Shown here: piece after piece, positions 15,436 to 24,019 of the stretch
Layout: each line of letters starts with the position of its first letter
Numbering within the stretch: position 1 is the stretch's first letter
Origin: CAYOBW01 sp964402115
GTDB lineage: Bacteria; Verrucomicrobiota; Kiritimatiellia; UBA8416; CAYOBW01
Length of the DNA stretch: 56,311 nt
Assembly: GCA_964402115.1 (NCBI GenBank)
Contig: CAYOBW010000013.1
Coordinates: 1-56,311, forward strand
Direction: 5' to 3'
Position numbers and translations under genes: made by a program
The notes under the pieces: generated by a model
Told to the model about the DNA's origin: nothing
The model's input: the letters and a program-made list of their open reading frames with translations, nothing else
Database searches by the model: none

Positions 15436-18348
15436 ATGCATACGAAATACCGAACACAAGCGCTGGTGGCATGTGCCATCTGGGTGGGGCTGAGTCAGGG
15501 GGCGCGCGCGGCCGCGGTGCGTGACTTGCGCTGCGAGTACCTCAGCGAGCCGGTTGGTATCGACGCGGCGCGACCGCGGCTGAGCTGGGCCATGGAATCC
15601 GACCGGCGGGGCGAGCGGCAGACGGCATACCAGATCCAGGTGGCCTCTGCGCCGGCCGCGCTGGCCGCGCCCCGGTTCCGCCTGCCCTGGAGCGGGACGC
15701 CGGCCCAGGCCGGGCTGCTGTGGGACAGCGGCAAAGTCGAGAGCGGCGCGTCCATGCAGATCGAGTACGGCGGACGGCCGCTGACCTCGGGGGCGGACTG
15801 CTTCTGGAAAGTGCGGGTGTGGGATCGTGACGGCGAGGTTTCGCCCTGGAGCGAACCGGCCCGCTGGCGCATGGGGCTGCTCGCGCCCGAGGATTGGAAG
15901 GCGCAGTGGATCTCGTTTCGCGACGGGCAGCGGCTGCCTGAAAAGTCCGCTGCGTTGTACCTGCCGCCGGCGCGGCACTACCGCAAGGCGTTCTCGGCGG
16001 ACCGCAAGGTCGTGCGCGCCACGCTGTTCGCCTCCGCGCTGGGCATCTGCGACCTGCATCTGAACGGCAGGCGCGTGGACGACACCTTCTTTCAGCCGGG
16101 CTGGTCCGATTACCGGAAGCGCGCCTACTACCGGACCTGGGACGTGACAGCCATGGTGCGGCAGGGGCCCAACGCCATCGGCGCGGTGGTCGCGGACGGC
16201 TGGTACGCGGGGTACGTCGGGTATGCGCTGCTTTGCGGCTACGGGCCGCAGAAACTGGGTCGCAACCTGTACGGTAAAACGCCGGCTCTGCTGCTGCAGC
16301 TGGAGGTCGAGTACGCGGACGGGTCGCGCGAGACGATCGGCACCGACGCGTCCTGGCAAGTGACGGACAAGGGCCCGCACCGGGAGGCCGACTTCCTGAT
16401 GGGCGAGAGCTATGACGCGCGGCTGGAACTGACGGGGTGGGACCGGCCCGGATACGCGGCGGAGGGGTGGGAGACCGCGATCCCGGCTGGGGAGAACGGG
16501 AGTCTGAAAGTTCCCTTCTTCGAGCCGGGCGGCGCGCGCGAGGTCGAGCTCGGCTTTCAGCGGCCGGGTCGCCTGCAGGCCTATGCCGCGCAGCCCATTC
16601 GCGTCGTGGCGGAGCTGCCGGCGCAGCGTGTGACCGAACCCGCGCCCGGCGTTCACGTGTACGACCTCGGCCAGAACTTCGCCGGTGTCATCCGGCTCAA
16701 GGTCAGGGGCCCGGCCGGCGCCCGCGTGCAGGTGCGCTACGGCGAGATGCTGCATGCCGACGGGCGCCTGATGACCGAGAACCTGCGCCGGGCCCGGGCC
16801 ACGGATTTCTACACCCTCCGCGGCGACCCCGGCGGCGAGACGTGGATTCCGCGCTTCACGTACCACGGGTTTCAATACGTGGAGCTCTCGGGGCTGCCTG
16901 GCCGGCCCGACCGGCAGGCCGTGACCGGGCTCGTGCTGCACAACGACATGCCGCTGGTTGGCGCGTTCGCGTGCAGCGACCCGGTCATGACCCGGTTCGG
17001 GCAGAACGCCCTCTGGACGCAGCGCGCCAACTTCCTGGAGGTGCCGACCGACTGCCCGCAGCGGGACGAACGGCTGGGCTGGATGGGGGATGCCCAGGTC
17101 TACGCGGGCACGGCCGCCCGCTTTGCCGACGTGGCCGCGTTCTTCACCAAGTGGCTCGACGATGTCGAGGAGGCGCAGCGCGCGGACGGGCCCTATCCCG
17201 ATTACGCTCCCTATCCCATGGCGCACGGCAAGCCGGGCGCGACGTACGGCACCGCGTGGACCGATGCGGGCATCATCTGCCCGTGGACCGTCTGGCAGGT
17301 CTACGGGGACACGCGCGTGATTGCGCGCCACTGGGAGTCGATGCGCCGGTTCATGGCGTGGCGCCGGCAGCGGGATCCGCAGCTGCAGGGAGCGACCGAT
17401 GGCAACGACTGGGGCGACTGGCTCAACGTGAACGAGCCCACCCCCATTGCGTACATCGACCAGTGCTACCACGCGCTCGACGCCCGGCTCATGGCCGAAA
17501 TGGCCGAAGCGCTTGGCGCCACCGCGGACGCCGCCGCCTACCGGGCGCTGTTCGGGCAGGTGTGCGAGGCGTTCCGCCGGCAGCACATCCGGCCGGATGG
17601 CAGCCTGGATGTGGCCACCCAGACCGCGCAGGCCCTGGCGTTGTGGGTGGGCGTGATCCCAGAGGACTTGACGGCGGGTATCGCCGCCGCTCTGGCGGGA
17701 ATGATCCGGAAGAACGACGACCGCATGGCCACCGGCTTTCTCGGCACGCGCGTGCTGCTGGACGTGCTGACGCAGCACGGGCACCACGACTTGGCCGTGC
17801 GGTTGTTCCAGAGCCGGCGCTATCCCTCCTGGGGCTACGAGGTGGTCAACGGCGCCACCACGGTGTGGGAGCGCTGGGACAGCTACACGAAGGAGTTTGG
17901 CTTCAACGGGGCTGGCGGCAACCAGAATGCCGGCATGAACAGCTTCAATCACTACTCCTTCGGCGCGGTCATGTCGTGGGCTTTTCGCGAACTGGCGGGC
18001 GTGGACACGGAGGGCCCGGGGTACCGGCGCATCCGGCTGCGGCCCCGGCTGCCGGCGGCGTCCGGCCCCGGCGCCGAGCCGCTGACCTGGGTCAAGGCCA
18101 GCTACCGCCACCCCCTCGGGGCGATTGTCAGCAACTGGAAGCGCGAGGGGGACCGGCTGCTGCTGGACGTCACGATTCCCGCCAACACGGTGGCCACGGT
18201 GCATGTGCCCGCCGGCGACGCGGCCTCCGTGACGGAGTCCGGCCGGCCGGCGGCGCAGGCGGACGCGGTGAAGTTCCTGCGCATGGAAGCAGGCGCAGCG
18301 GTCTACGAGGTCGGAGCGGGTTCCTACCGGTTCGTGTCGCGGCCCTGA
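15436..18348 (+). CDS. GH78 alpha-L-rhamnosidase
   Basis: The product is a 970-residue exported inverting alpha-L-rhamnosidase. After a signal peptide (MHTKYRTQALVACAIWVGL) come an Fn3-like domain (LRCEYLSEPVGIDAARPRLS), beta-sandwich carbohydrate-binding domains, the GH78 (alpha/alpha)6 catalytic domain and a C-terminal beta-sandwich. The hallmark acidic motif DCPQRDERLGWMGDAQ begins at residue 539 and includes the general-acid region. NGATTVWERWDSY, with its conserved Glu, supplies the base region about 280 residues later. ATG 15436 is preferred over ATG 15382 because it begins the signal peptide and has GCAGGAG about 10 bp upstream. It is the last gene of the operon; a hairpin terminator candidate lies 134 bp downstream. 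With the upstream GH106-like gene, this is the second rhamnosidase in the window. Confidence 0.95.
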   Translation: MHTKYRTQALVACAIWVGLSQGARAAAVRDLRCEYLSEPVGIDAARPRLSWAMESDRRGERQTAYQIQVASAPAALAAPRFRLPWSGTPAQAGLLWDSGKVESGASMQIEYGGRPLTSGADCFWKVRVWDRDGEVSPWSEPARWRMGLLAPEDWKAQWISFRDGQRLPEKSAALYLPPARHYRKAFSADRKVVRATLFASALGICDLHLNGRRVDDTFFQPGWSDYRKRAYYRTWDVTAMVRQGPNAIGAVVADGWYAGYVGYALLCGYGPQKLGRNLYGKTPALLLQLEVEYADGSRETIGTDASWQVTDKGPHREADFLMGESYDARLELTGWDRPGYAAEGWETAIPAGENGSLKVPFFEPGGAREVELGFQRPGRLQAYAAQPIRVVAELPAQRVTEPAPGVHVYDLGQNFAGVIRLKVRGPAGARVQVRYGEMLHADGRLMTENLRRARATDFYTLRGDPGGETWIPRFTYHGFQYVELSGLPGRPDRQAVTGLVLHNDMPLVGAFACSDPVMTRFGQNALWTQRANFLEVPTDCPQRDERLGWMGDAQVYAGTAARFADVAAFFTKWLDDVEEAQRADGPYPDYAPYPMAHGKPGATYGTAWTDAGIICPWTVWQVYGDTRVIARHWESMRRFMAWRRQRDPQLQGATDGNDWGDWLNVNEPTPIAYIDQCYHALDARLMAEMAEALGATADAAAYRALFGQVCEAFRRQHIRPDGSLDVATQTAQALALWVGVIPEDLTAGIAAALAGMIRKNDDRMATGFLGTRVLLDVLTQHGHHDLAVRLFQSRRYPSWGYEVVNGATTVWERWDSYTKEFGFNGAGGNQNAGMNSFNHYSFGAVMSWAFRELAGVDTEGPGYRRIRLRPRLPAASGPGAEPLTWVKASYRHPLGAIVSNWKREGDRLLLDVTIPANTVATVHVPAGDAASVTESGRPAAQADAVKFLRMEAGAAVYEVGAGSYRFVSRP

Positions 18349-18481
18349 CGCCCGGGCGGCAAAGGGGCGCATCTGCGCTTGGATGTGCAACCAGGCGCCG
18401 GGCTCCACGTCGCGCGTGCCTCTCCGAGGCCCAGCGCCCGGCGGCGGCATGTGCGCGGCCTGTCTTCCCACAAGCATCCGC

Positions 18482-18504
18482 CCTCGCCTTCGGAGAAGGC
18501 GGGG
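18482..18504 (+). terminator. Hairpin after the GH78 gene
   Basis: CGCCTTC (18485-18491), a GGA loop and GAAGGCG (18495-18501) form a perfect 7-bp stem that extends to about 10 bp. No T-tract follows, so intrinsic termination is uncertain; it could instead be a Rho-dependent or processing structure. Confidence 0.4.
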
Positions 18505-18547
18505 CTAGCAGCCAGACGCCTCAACGCAGGGGGCTTCCATGCACATA

Positions 18548-18642
18548 ACGGTCGGGGACGACCGTCGGCATCGCGCGGGTGGGCGACGAGGCGTGGAGAC
18601 GGCGGTCCCCGCCGTTATAGCCCCCCCTGCGTCCGCGGGGGG
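18548..18642 (+). repeat. Cluster of three GC-rich hairpins in an intergenic region
   Basis: The 524-bp gap from 18349 to 18872 has no supported gene. Besides the hairpin at 18482 it holds three more strong inverted repeats. ACGGTCG/CGACCGT has a 4-base loop (18548-18565), and ACGGCGG/CCGCCGT has a 3-base loop (18599-18615). A C-run pairs with a G-run (18621-18642). Promoter motif A follows at 18682. They may be a dispersed repeat element or an mRNA-structure cluster; I do not recognise a family. Confidence 0.5.
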
Positions 18643-18681
18643 CAGGCGTGTCCAGACCTTCGGCCGCGCGCCCGCTCCGCG

Positions 18682-18747
18682 TGCGCAAAAAGGACAAACA
18701 CTGTTCGCAAATGGGGGTAGCCCGTCCGCCGCGCAAAGGATTACTGT
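18682..18747 (+). promoter_or_regulatory. Promoter A: 22-bp-phased direct repeat (AraC-like operator)
   Basis: TGCGCAAA (18682-18689) and TTCGCAAA (18704-18711) are exactly 22 bp apart. They are followed by a GGGGGTAGCCC block and a TACTGT hexamer at 18742, 30 bp after the second half-site. The same layout occurs at 37294 and 54331. Two half-sites about two helical turns apart just upstream of the -35 region are typical of AraC-family activator sites. The downstream gene starts at 18873, leaving a leader of about 118 bases. Confidence 0.6.
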
Positions 18748-18872
18748 CGCATCATGAAAGACGCGGTGGCGCTTGCCGGGATGCGGGCGGAGGGGCCCGG
18801 CAAGCGGTGATCCGGTGCCAGCCAACGGTCAGCCGCTGGCGCGGCGCACGGGCGCGAAGGAGGAAGGACGCG

Positions 18873-20114
18873 ATGAGCGAGAGTCAACAAGCGGGCCTGA
18901 CACGGCGGGAGTTTGTCGGATGGCTGGGGGCGGCCGGGGCTGTTCTGGGCGTGGGCGGTGTAACGGCCGCGCACGGAGCGGAGCCCGCCAAAGCGCCGGT
19001 GGATGCCAGCGGCAAGGTCATACCGGGCTTCGATCAGACGCAGGCTGCTGCGGCCGCGCCCAAGGGCTGGCAGCCGTTTTCCGACCGGAAGATCCGCGTC
19101 GGCATCGCCGGATACGGCACCTGCCAGTTCGGCGCGGCGTTCGGCTTCCAGGATCACCCGAATGTCGAGGTGGCGGCCGTCACCGACCTGATTCCTTCGC
19201 GCTGCGCCGAATTGGCGAAGGCGTGCCGGTGCCAGAAGACCTACCCGTCGTGCGAGGAACTGCTCAAGGACGACCGGCTTGAGGCCGTGTTCATTGCCAC
19301 GGACGCGCCCAGCCACGCGCGGCTTGCCGTCGAGGCCCTCGAGCACGGGAAGCACGTCGCCTCCGCCGTGCCGGCGTGCTTCGGCTCGCTCGAGGACGCC
19401 GACCGGCTGTGCGCGGCCGTGAAGCAGAGCGGGCTGAAGTACATGATGTTCGAGACCTCGTGTTTCCACCCGGATCTGCACGCGTGGCGCCAGCGGTACC
19501 AGGCGGGGCAGCTGGGCAAGCTTGTCTACTCCGAGGGCGAGTACTTTCATTACTTTCCCACCCCCCTCACGGGCTACAACCCGCAGACGAAGAACGTGGA
19601 TGTCAATGGGTGGCGCAAGGGGCTGCCGCCACAGTGGTATCCGACCCATTCGAACGCCTACTACGTCTGCGTCACCGGGGGGAGCTTCACCGAGGTGTCG
19701 TGCATGGCCATGCCCAGCGCCGTGCCGCACCTGCGCCCGGAGAACAACGACTACAAGAACCCCTTCGGGACCGAAATCGCCCTGTTCCGCACCAGCGAGG
19801 GCGGCATGTCGCGCATGGCCGTGACGTGGGAAATCCCGACGGCCGGGGGCGAACGCGGTCGCGTGTACGGGCAGAAGTACGACGAGGGCAAACTGAACAT
19901 CGACCGGTCGCCCCTGCCGCCCGGCGTCGACCCCGGGGGGCACGGCGGGTCGCACGGCTACCTCATGAGCGACTTCGTGGACGCGATTCTGCGGAACCGC
20001 AAGCCGATCGTCGATGTGGTCCTGGCGCTCAACATGACGGTGGGCGGCATCGTGGCGCACCAGTCGGCGCTCAAGGGTGGCGAGTTGTTGAAGATTCCGC
20101 AGTACGCGCTGTGA
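18873..20114 (+). CDS. Tat-exported Gfo/Idh/MocA-family oxidoreductase
   Basis: This 413-residue NAD(P)-dependent sugar/inositol oxidoreductase-like protein is the first gene of the catabolic operon. The N-terminus carries a Tat signal (LTRREFVGWLGAAGAVLG), so it is folded before export and would act in the periplasm, probably with a tightly bound cofactor. The Rossmann segment is VGIAGYGTCQFGAAFGF, where the second and third glycines of the usual GxGxxG are shifted. VTDLIPSRCAELAKA and FIATDAPSHARLAVEALEHGKHV follow. The usual EKP catalytic motif is replaced by ASAVPACF, so classical dehydrogenase activity is doubtful. A strong AAGGAGGAAG lies just before ATG 18873. Tat-exported members are common in PVC bacteria and their reactions are poorly known. 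The aminotransferase follows after 13 bp. Confidence 0.88.
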   Translation: MSESQQAGLTRREFVGWLGAAGAVLGVGGVTAAHGAEPAKAPVDASGKVIPGFDQTQAAAAAPKGWQPFSDRKIRVGIAGYGTCQFGAAFGFQDHPNVEVAAVTDLIPSRCAELAKACRCQKTYPSCEELLKDDRLEAVFIATDAPSHARLAVEALEHGKHVASAVPACFGSLEDADRLCAAVKQSGLKYMMFETSCFHPDLHAWRQRYQAGQLGKLVYSEGEYFHYFPTPLTGYNPQTKNVDVNGWRKGLPPQWYPTHSNAYYVCVTGGSFTEVSCMAMPSAVPHLRPENNDYKNPFGTEIALFRTSEGGMSRMAVTWEIPTAGGERGRVYGQKYDEGKLNIDRSPLPPGVDPGGHGGSHGYLMSDFVDAILRNRKPIVDVVLALNMTVGGIVAHQSALKGGELLKIPQYAL

Positions 20115-20127
20115 AGCGTGCGGCGGC

Positions 20128-21714
20128 ATGATTGAAAGGGGCGAAACCGTGAATGAGACAGCACCCAGCGCCTTCGTGCCGGTTATCCGGTCGCTGGCGG
20201 ACCTGCTGGGCCGCGAGTACACGAACGCGGCGGAGGCGGCGCGCGCCGTGTTTGTCGGATCGAGTTCGGCGGCGGCCGCGGCCGTTGAGCCCGTGGACTT
20301 CTACCCGCGCGCGCTGCAGTCCCGGCTGGCCGGTCTACTGGAACGCGTCGGGGAGGTTGTGCTGGATGCGCCCCTGACGCACACGGCGGCGGGTGCGGGG
20401 TCGGCGGCGTTCGTGCGTGCCACGCGGGTTGAGGCTTCGCCGCTGAGCGCGTTCGGGCACTACCGCATCGGCGAGGGCGGGCGGCTCCATCTGGTCGCCA
20501 AGAGCGAGCACTACCACGCACCGCTCGGGCACGCGTTTCCGGGGTACGGGCTCGTGGACCGCGCGCGGGCGCTCGGCATTCCCAACGCCACGCATAACAA
20601 CACGCGCGGGTTCATCACGCGGCGGCTCGAAGAGGAGCTCGTGCGCACGGCGAACGGGCTGGCGCGCGGCGATGCCGGCGGCCTGGCGGAGGTGCTTTCC
20701 CGCAAGGACGACCTGTATGTGCTGAACCGTGTCTTGAACCTGGAAACGGGCAGCCTGGCGGCCGAGGCCGCGCTGAAACTGGCGCTCGCGCGGTTCCTGC
20801 GCATGGAGCCGGACCTGCCGGAACCGAAGTACGCCGGCCGGGCGCCGGTGATCCTGGTGATGGGCAACGACGATGGCGGGCTGCAGGCGAACTATCACGG
20901 GACCACCGTGCTGACCCAGCTGATGCGCGGGATGTGGCCGGAGCTGCACGCGGCACTCGAGGCGGCCAACGTCTGGCGGATCGTCCCCATCCGGCCGAAC
21001 CGCATCGACGACCTGGACCGCGCATTCGAGGCCTTTGAGCGGGATGGGTCCAAGATCGCGGCTTTCTTTCACGAGATCGTGATGATGAACTACGGGGGGC
21101 GCTTGCTGCAGCCGGAGTTCCTGCAACACGCATACGCGCTCTGCCGGGAGCATGACGTGCCGACCGTTGCGGACGAGATCCAGTCGTGCCTCTGGGCGCC
21201 GCAGCTCTACCTGTTTCGCGAGTACGGGCTCAAGCCGTCCTGCGTGGCCATCGGCAAGGGCTTCCCCGGCGGGGAGTACCCGGCCTCGCGCCTGCTGTTC
21301 AGCTCGGCCCTGGACGTCATGCCGCAGTTCGGTGCGCTGGTGACAAACGGGCAGGAGGAACTGGCCTCGCTGGCCTACCTCGTCACCATGGAGTGGGCGC
21401 AGGCCAACGCCGCGGTCACGGCGGCGCTGGGCATGGCCTTCGAAGCGCGGCTGCGGGAGCTGGCCGCGGAGTTCCCGCGCCTGATCACGGGGGTGGACGG
21501 CTGGCGGCACATGACCACGTTGCGTTTCGCCGATCTGGCGGGGGCGAATGCTTTTGTCAAGGCGGCAGGCCGCCGCGGCCTGGATATCAGCGTCCAGACC
21601 TACAAGGCGCAGACTCCGCCGGTGGCCCTGCTGAAGTTGCCGTTGATCGCCGACGGCGCCGTCATCGACTACGTGGTCAGCGTGCTGCGTGACGCACTGG
21701 GGGGTGTGGCATGA
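20128..21714 (+). CDS. Class III PLP-dependent aminotransferase
   Basis: This 528-residue fold-type I PLP enzyme of the class III (omega/acetylornithine/GSA) group is longer than the usual 420-460 residues, with an N-terminal extension of about 100. Visible motifs are NLETGSLAAEAALKLALARF (cofactor phosphate/substrate region), PTVADEIQSCLWAPQLY (the PLP-pyridine Asp with its DEIQ) and SCVAIGKGFPGGEYPASR (the Schiff-base Lys). It would move an amino group between an amine or amino sugar and a keto acid. Its stop overlaps the alanine dehydrogenase start (ATGA at 21711). That suggests pyruvate as amino acceptor, with the alanine recycled by the next enzyme; this is inference. GTG 20149, preceded by GAAAGGGG, is an alternative start to ATG 20128. 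Confidence 0.88.
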   Translation: MIERGETVNETAPSAFVPVIRSLADLLGREYTNAAEAARAVFVGSSSAAAAAVEPVDFYPRALQSRLAGLLERVGEVVLDAPLTHTAAGAGSAAFVRATRVEASPLSAFGHYRIGEGGRLHLVAKSEHYHAPLGHAFPGYGLVDRARALGIPNATHNNTRGFITRRLEEELVRTANGLARGDAGGLAEVLSRKDDLYVLNRVLNLETGSLAAEAALKLALARFLRMEPDLPEPKYAGRAPVILVMGNDDGGLQANYHGTTVLTQLMRGMWPELHAALEAANVWRIVPIRPNRIDDLDRAFEAFERDGSKIAAFFHEIVMMNYGGRLLQPEFLQHAYALCREHDVPTVADEIQSCLWAPQLYLFREYGLKPSCVAIGKGFPGGEYPASRLLFSSALDVMPQFGALVTNGQEELASLAYLVTMEWAQANAAVTAALGMAFEARLRELAAEFPRLITGVDGWRHMTTLRFADLAGANAFVKAAGRRGLDISVQTYKAQTPPVALLKLPLIADGAVIDYVVSVLRDALGGVA

Positions 21715-22811
21715 AGATCGGAGTTCCCAAGGAGATCAAGGTCAAGGAGAACCGCGTCTCCTGCACGCCGGGCGGGGTGCGGGAGCTGGTGCAGGCAGGC
21801 CACGACGTGCTGGTGGAACGGGGCGCGGGCCTCGGCAGCGGCTACGACGACGAACGCTACCGCGAGGCCGGCGCGACGCTGGTCGGGACGGCGGCCGAGG
21901 CCTGGGCGGCGGAGCTGGTCATCAAGGTCAAGGAGCCCCTGCCTGCGGAGTTCAGTTACCTGCGGCCCGACCTGTTGCTGTTCACCTACCTGCACCTGGC
22001 CGCGGCGCCCGAGCTGACGAAGGCGCTGCTGGACAGCGGCACAACGGGCATCGCCTACGAAACCGTCGAAGTCGGGCGCCGGCTGCCGCTGCTGGAGCCG
22101 ATGAGCGAGATCGCGGGGCGGATGAGCGCCATCGTGGGCGCGCACTACCTGAGCCGGGCCACGGGCGGCAAGGGCGTGCTGCTGGGCGGCGTGCCCGGCG
22201 TCCTGCCCGGCAACGTGCTGGTGCTGGGCGGCGGCACGGCCGGCGTGAACGCGGGGCGGATGGCCGCCGGCCTCGGTGCCAGCCTGACCATCCTCGAGGT
22301 GGATCTCGAGCGGATGCGCTTCCTGGACATTTCCCTTCACCAGGGCGCGCACACCCTCTACAGCAACGAGCAGAACCTCACGGAACTCCTGCCGACGGTG
22401 GACCTGCTGATCGGGGCTGTGCTGGTGCCCGGGGCCAAGGCGCCGAAGCTCCTGCGGCGCGACATGCTGCGCGTCATGAAGCCGGGGTCGGTGTTCGTGG
22501 ATATCGCCATCGACCAGGGCGGCTGCGCCGAAACGTCGCGGCCCACAACGCACGATGCCCCGGTGTACGTCGAGGAGGACGTCGTCCACTACTGCGTGAC
22601 CAACATGCCGGGCGCGTACGCCCGGACGGCCACGCAGGCGCTGACGAATGCGACGATGCCCTACGCGCTCAAGCTCGCCAACCTCGGCGGCGAAGAGGCC
22701 CTGCGGCGGCTGCCGGAGCTGCGCAAGGGGCTCAATACGTGGCGGGGGCAACTGACCTGCCGACCGGTGGCGGAGGCCCTGTCCCTGCCGTTCAGCGAGG
22801 TGGCGCCATGA
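21711..22811 (+). CDS. ald: Alanine dehydrogenase
   Basis: This 366-residue NAD-dependent L-alanine dehydrogenase interconverts alanine and pyruvate plus ammonia. The full family pattern is present: MKIGVPKEIKVKENRVS at the N-terminus, catalytic Lys in VIKVKEPLPAEF, catalytic His in LFTYLHLAAAPEL, the Rossmann loop VLVLGGGTAGVNAGR and DIAIDQGGCAETSRPTTHD. Length is normal for the family. It is translationally coupled to the aminotransferase upstream (ATGA) and to the Gfo/Idh oxidoreductase downstream (ATGA at 22808). In known pathways such as taurine dissimilation, alanine dehydrogenase regenerates pyruvate for a pyruvate-dependent transaminase. The same job is likely here with a different amine. 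Confidence 0.95.
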   Translation: MKIGVPKEIKVKENRVSCTPGGVRELVQAGHDVLVERGAGLGSGYDDERYREAGATLVGTAAEAWAAELVIKVKEPLPAEFSYLRPDLLLFTYLHLAAAPELTKALLDSGTTGIAYETVEVGRRLPLLEPMSEIAGRMSAIVGAHYLSRATGGKGVLLGGVPGVLPGNVLVLGGGTAGVNAGRMAAGLGASLTILEVDLERMRFLDISLHQGAHTLYSNEQNLTELLPTVDLLIGAVLVPGAKAPKLLRRDMLRVMKPGSVFVDIAIDQGGCAETSRPTTHDAPVYVEEDVVHYCVTNMPGAYARTATQALTNATMPYALKLANLGGEEALRRLPELRKGLNTWRGQLTCRPVAEALSLPFSEVAP

Positions 22812-23956
22812 GGACCGTGCGGTTCGGCATCGTTGGGTGCGGCCTGATGGGGCGCGAATTCGCCGGCGCCGCGGCGCGCTGGTGCCACCTCGCGGATGCC
22901 GATGTCCGCCCCGAGATTGTCGCCGTCTGCGACACGAATCCCGCGCTGCGCGCCTGGTTCGCGGAGCGCTTTGCCTCCGTCCGGCAGGAGACGGCCGACT
23001 ACCGCGAGCTCCTCGGCAACCCGGCTGTGGAGGCCGTCTACATCGCCGTGCCGCATCACCTGCACGCCGAGTTCTACACCGCGGCCATCGAGGCCGGCAA
23101 GCACCTGATGGGGGAGAAGCCTTTCGGCATCGACCTCGACGCGAACCTTCGTATCGAGGCGGCCCTGGCGAAGCACCCCGGCGTCTTTGCGCGCTGCAGC
23201 TCGGAGTCCCCCTTCTTTCCGGCCGTGCAGCGCATCGGCGCGATGCTCGAGGCTGCGGCCTTCGGCGACATTATCGAGGCCAACACGGGGTTCCTGCACT
23301 CCAGCGACTACGATGCCGAGAAGCCGATCAACTGGAAGCGCCGGATCGAGTTCAACGGCGCGTACGGGGTCATGGGCGACCTGGGCATGCACGCCTGCCA
23401 CTTGGGATTTCGCGCCGGCTGGCGCCCCCGCAACGTCCGCGCGATCCTCAGCAAGATCGTCAAGGAGCGGCCGGACGGCGCGGGCAACCGCGTCCCGTGC
23501 CTGACGTGGGACAACGCAACGCTGCTGTGTGAAACGGTTCGCGCCGGGGGTGGAGACCCCTTCCCCTGGACGATCAAGACGCAGCGCATCGCGCCGGGAC
23601 AGAAGAACAACTGGTACGTCGAGATCCTGGGAACCCGGGCGTCCGCCCGCTGGTCGAGCGCCGCGGCCGATACCCTTGACCTCCTGACGTGCGAGCGCGG
23701 CGAGCAGGTGTGGGGGCGCATCCAGACCGGTCACGAGACGGCGTTCAAAACCGTCACGGGGAACATCTTCCAGTTCGGGTTCACGGACTCGATCCTGCAG
23801 ATGTGGGCCGCTTACCTGCATGAATGGCAGCACGGCACGCCTATCCGCGGATTCGCGGGGTGCGTTACGCCCGGGGAGGCGGCGCTGAGCCACCGCCTCT
23901 TCACGGCGGCGCTGACGTCGCACGCGGAAGGGCAGGTGTGCCGGCTCGACGCTTGA
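22808..23956 (+). CDS. Gfo/Idh/MocA-family oxidoreductase (cytoplasmic)
   Basis: This 382-residue NAD(P)-dependent oxidoreductase lacks a signal peptide, unlike its operon-mate at 18873. It has a canonical Rossmann start (FGIVGCGLMGREFAG), VCDTNPALRAWF, YIAVPHHLHAEFYTAAIEAGKH and the catalytic Lys in GEKPFGIDLDAN. The family acts on cyclitols, sugars and amino sugars (inositol dehydrogenase, glucose-fructose oxidoreductase, scyllo-inositol dehydrogenase). FGFTDSILQMWAAYLHEW near the C-terminus is also seen in sugar-dehydrogenase members. It overlaps the alanine dehydrogenase stop by ATGA and is separated from the kinase by 63 bp. A likely role is oxidising a ring carbon of the imported sugar or cyclitol. 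Confidence 0.9.
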   Translation: MRTVRFGIVGCGLMGREFAGAAARWCHLADADVRPEIVAVCDTNPALRAWFAERFASVRQETADYRELLGNPAVEAVYIAVPHHLHAEFYTAAIEAGKHLMGEKPFGIDLDANLRIEAALAKHPGVFARCSSESPFFPAVQRIGAMLEAAAFGDIIEANTGFLHSSDYDAEKPINWKRRIEFNGAYGVMGDLGMHACHLGFRAGWRPRNVRAILSKIVKERPDGAGNRVPCLTWDNATLLCETVRAGGGDPFPWTIKTQRIAPGQKNNWYVEILGTRASARWSSAAADTLDLLTCERGEQVWGRIQTGHETAFKTVTGNIFQFGFTDSILQMWAAYLHEWQHGTPIRGFAGCVTPGEAALSHRLFTAALTSHAEGQVCRLDA

Positions 23957-24019
23957 TGGCGGCGCGGGGGAGGGGGGACGTGTGACGGGAGTCATGATAA
24001 GGAACTCGGAGACGCGGGA

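Noticed and set aside
15427..18477. 1016-codon open frame antisense to the GH78 gene
   Set aside because: GC-driven shadow with low-complexity R/P/A/H composition; the GH78 frame has catalytic motifs.
18539..18757. 72-codon ORF in the intergenic region
   Set aside because: It runs through hairpins and the operator motif, has no ribosome site and no domain.
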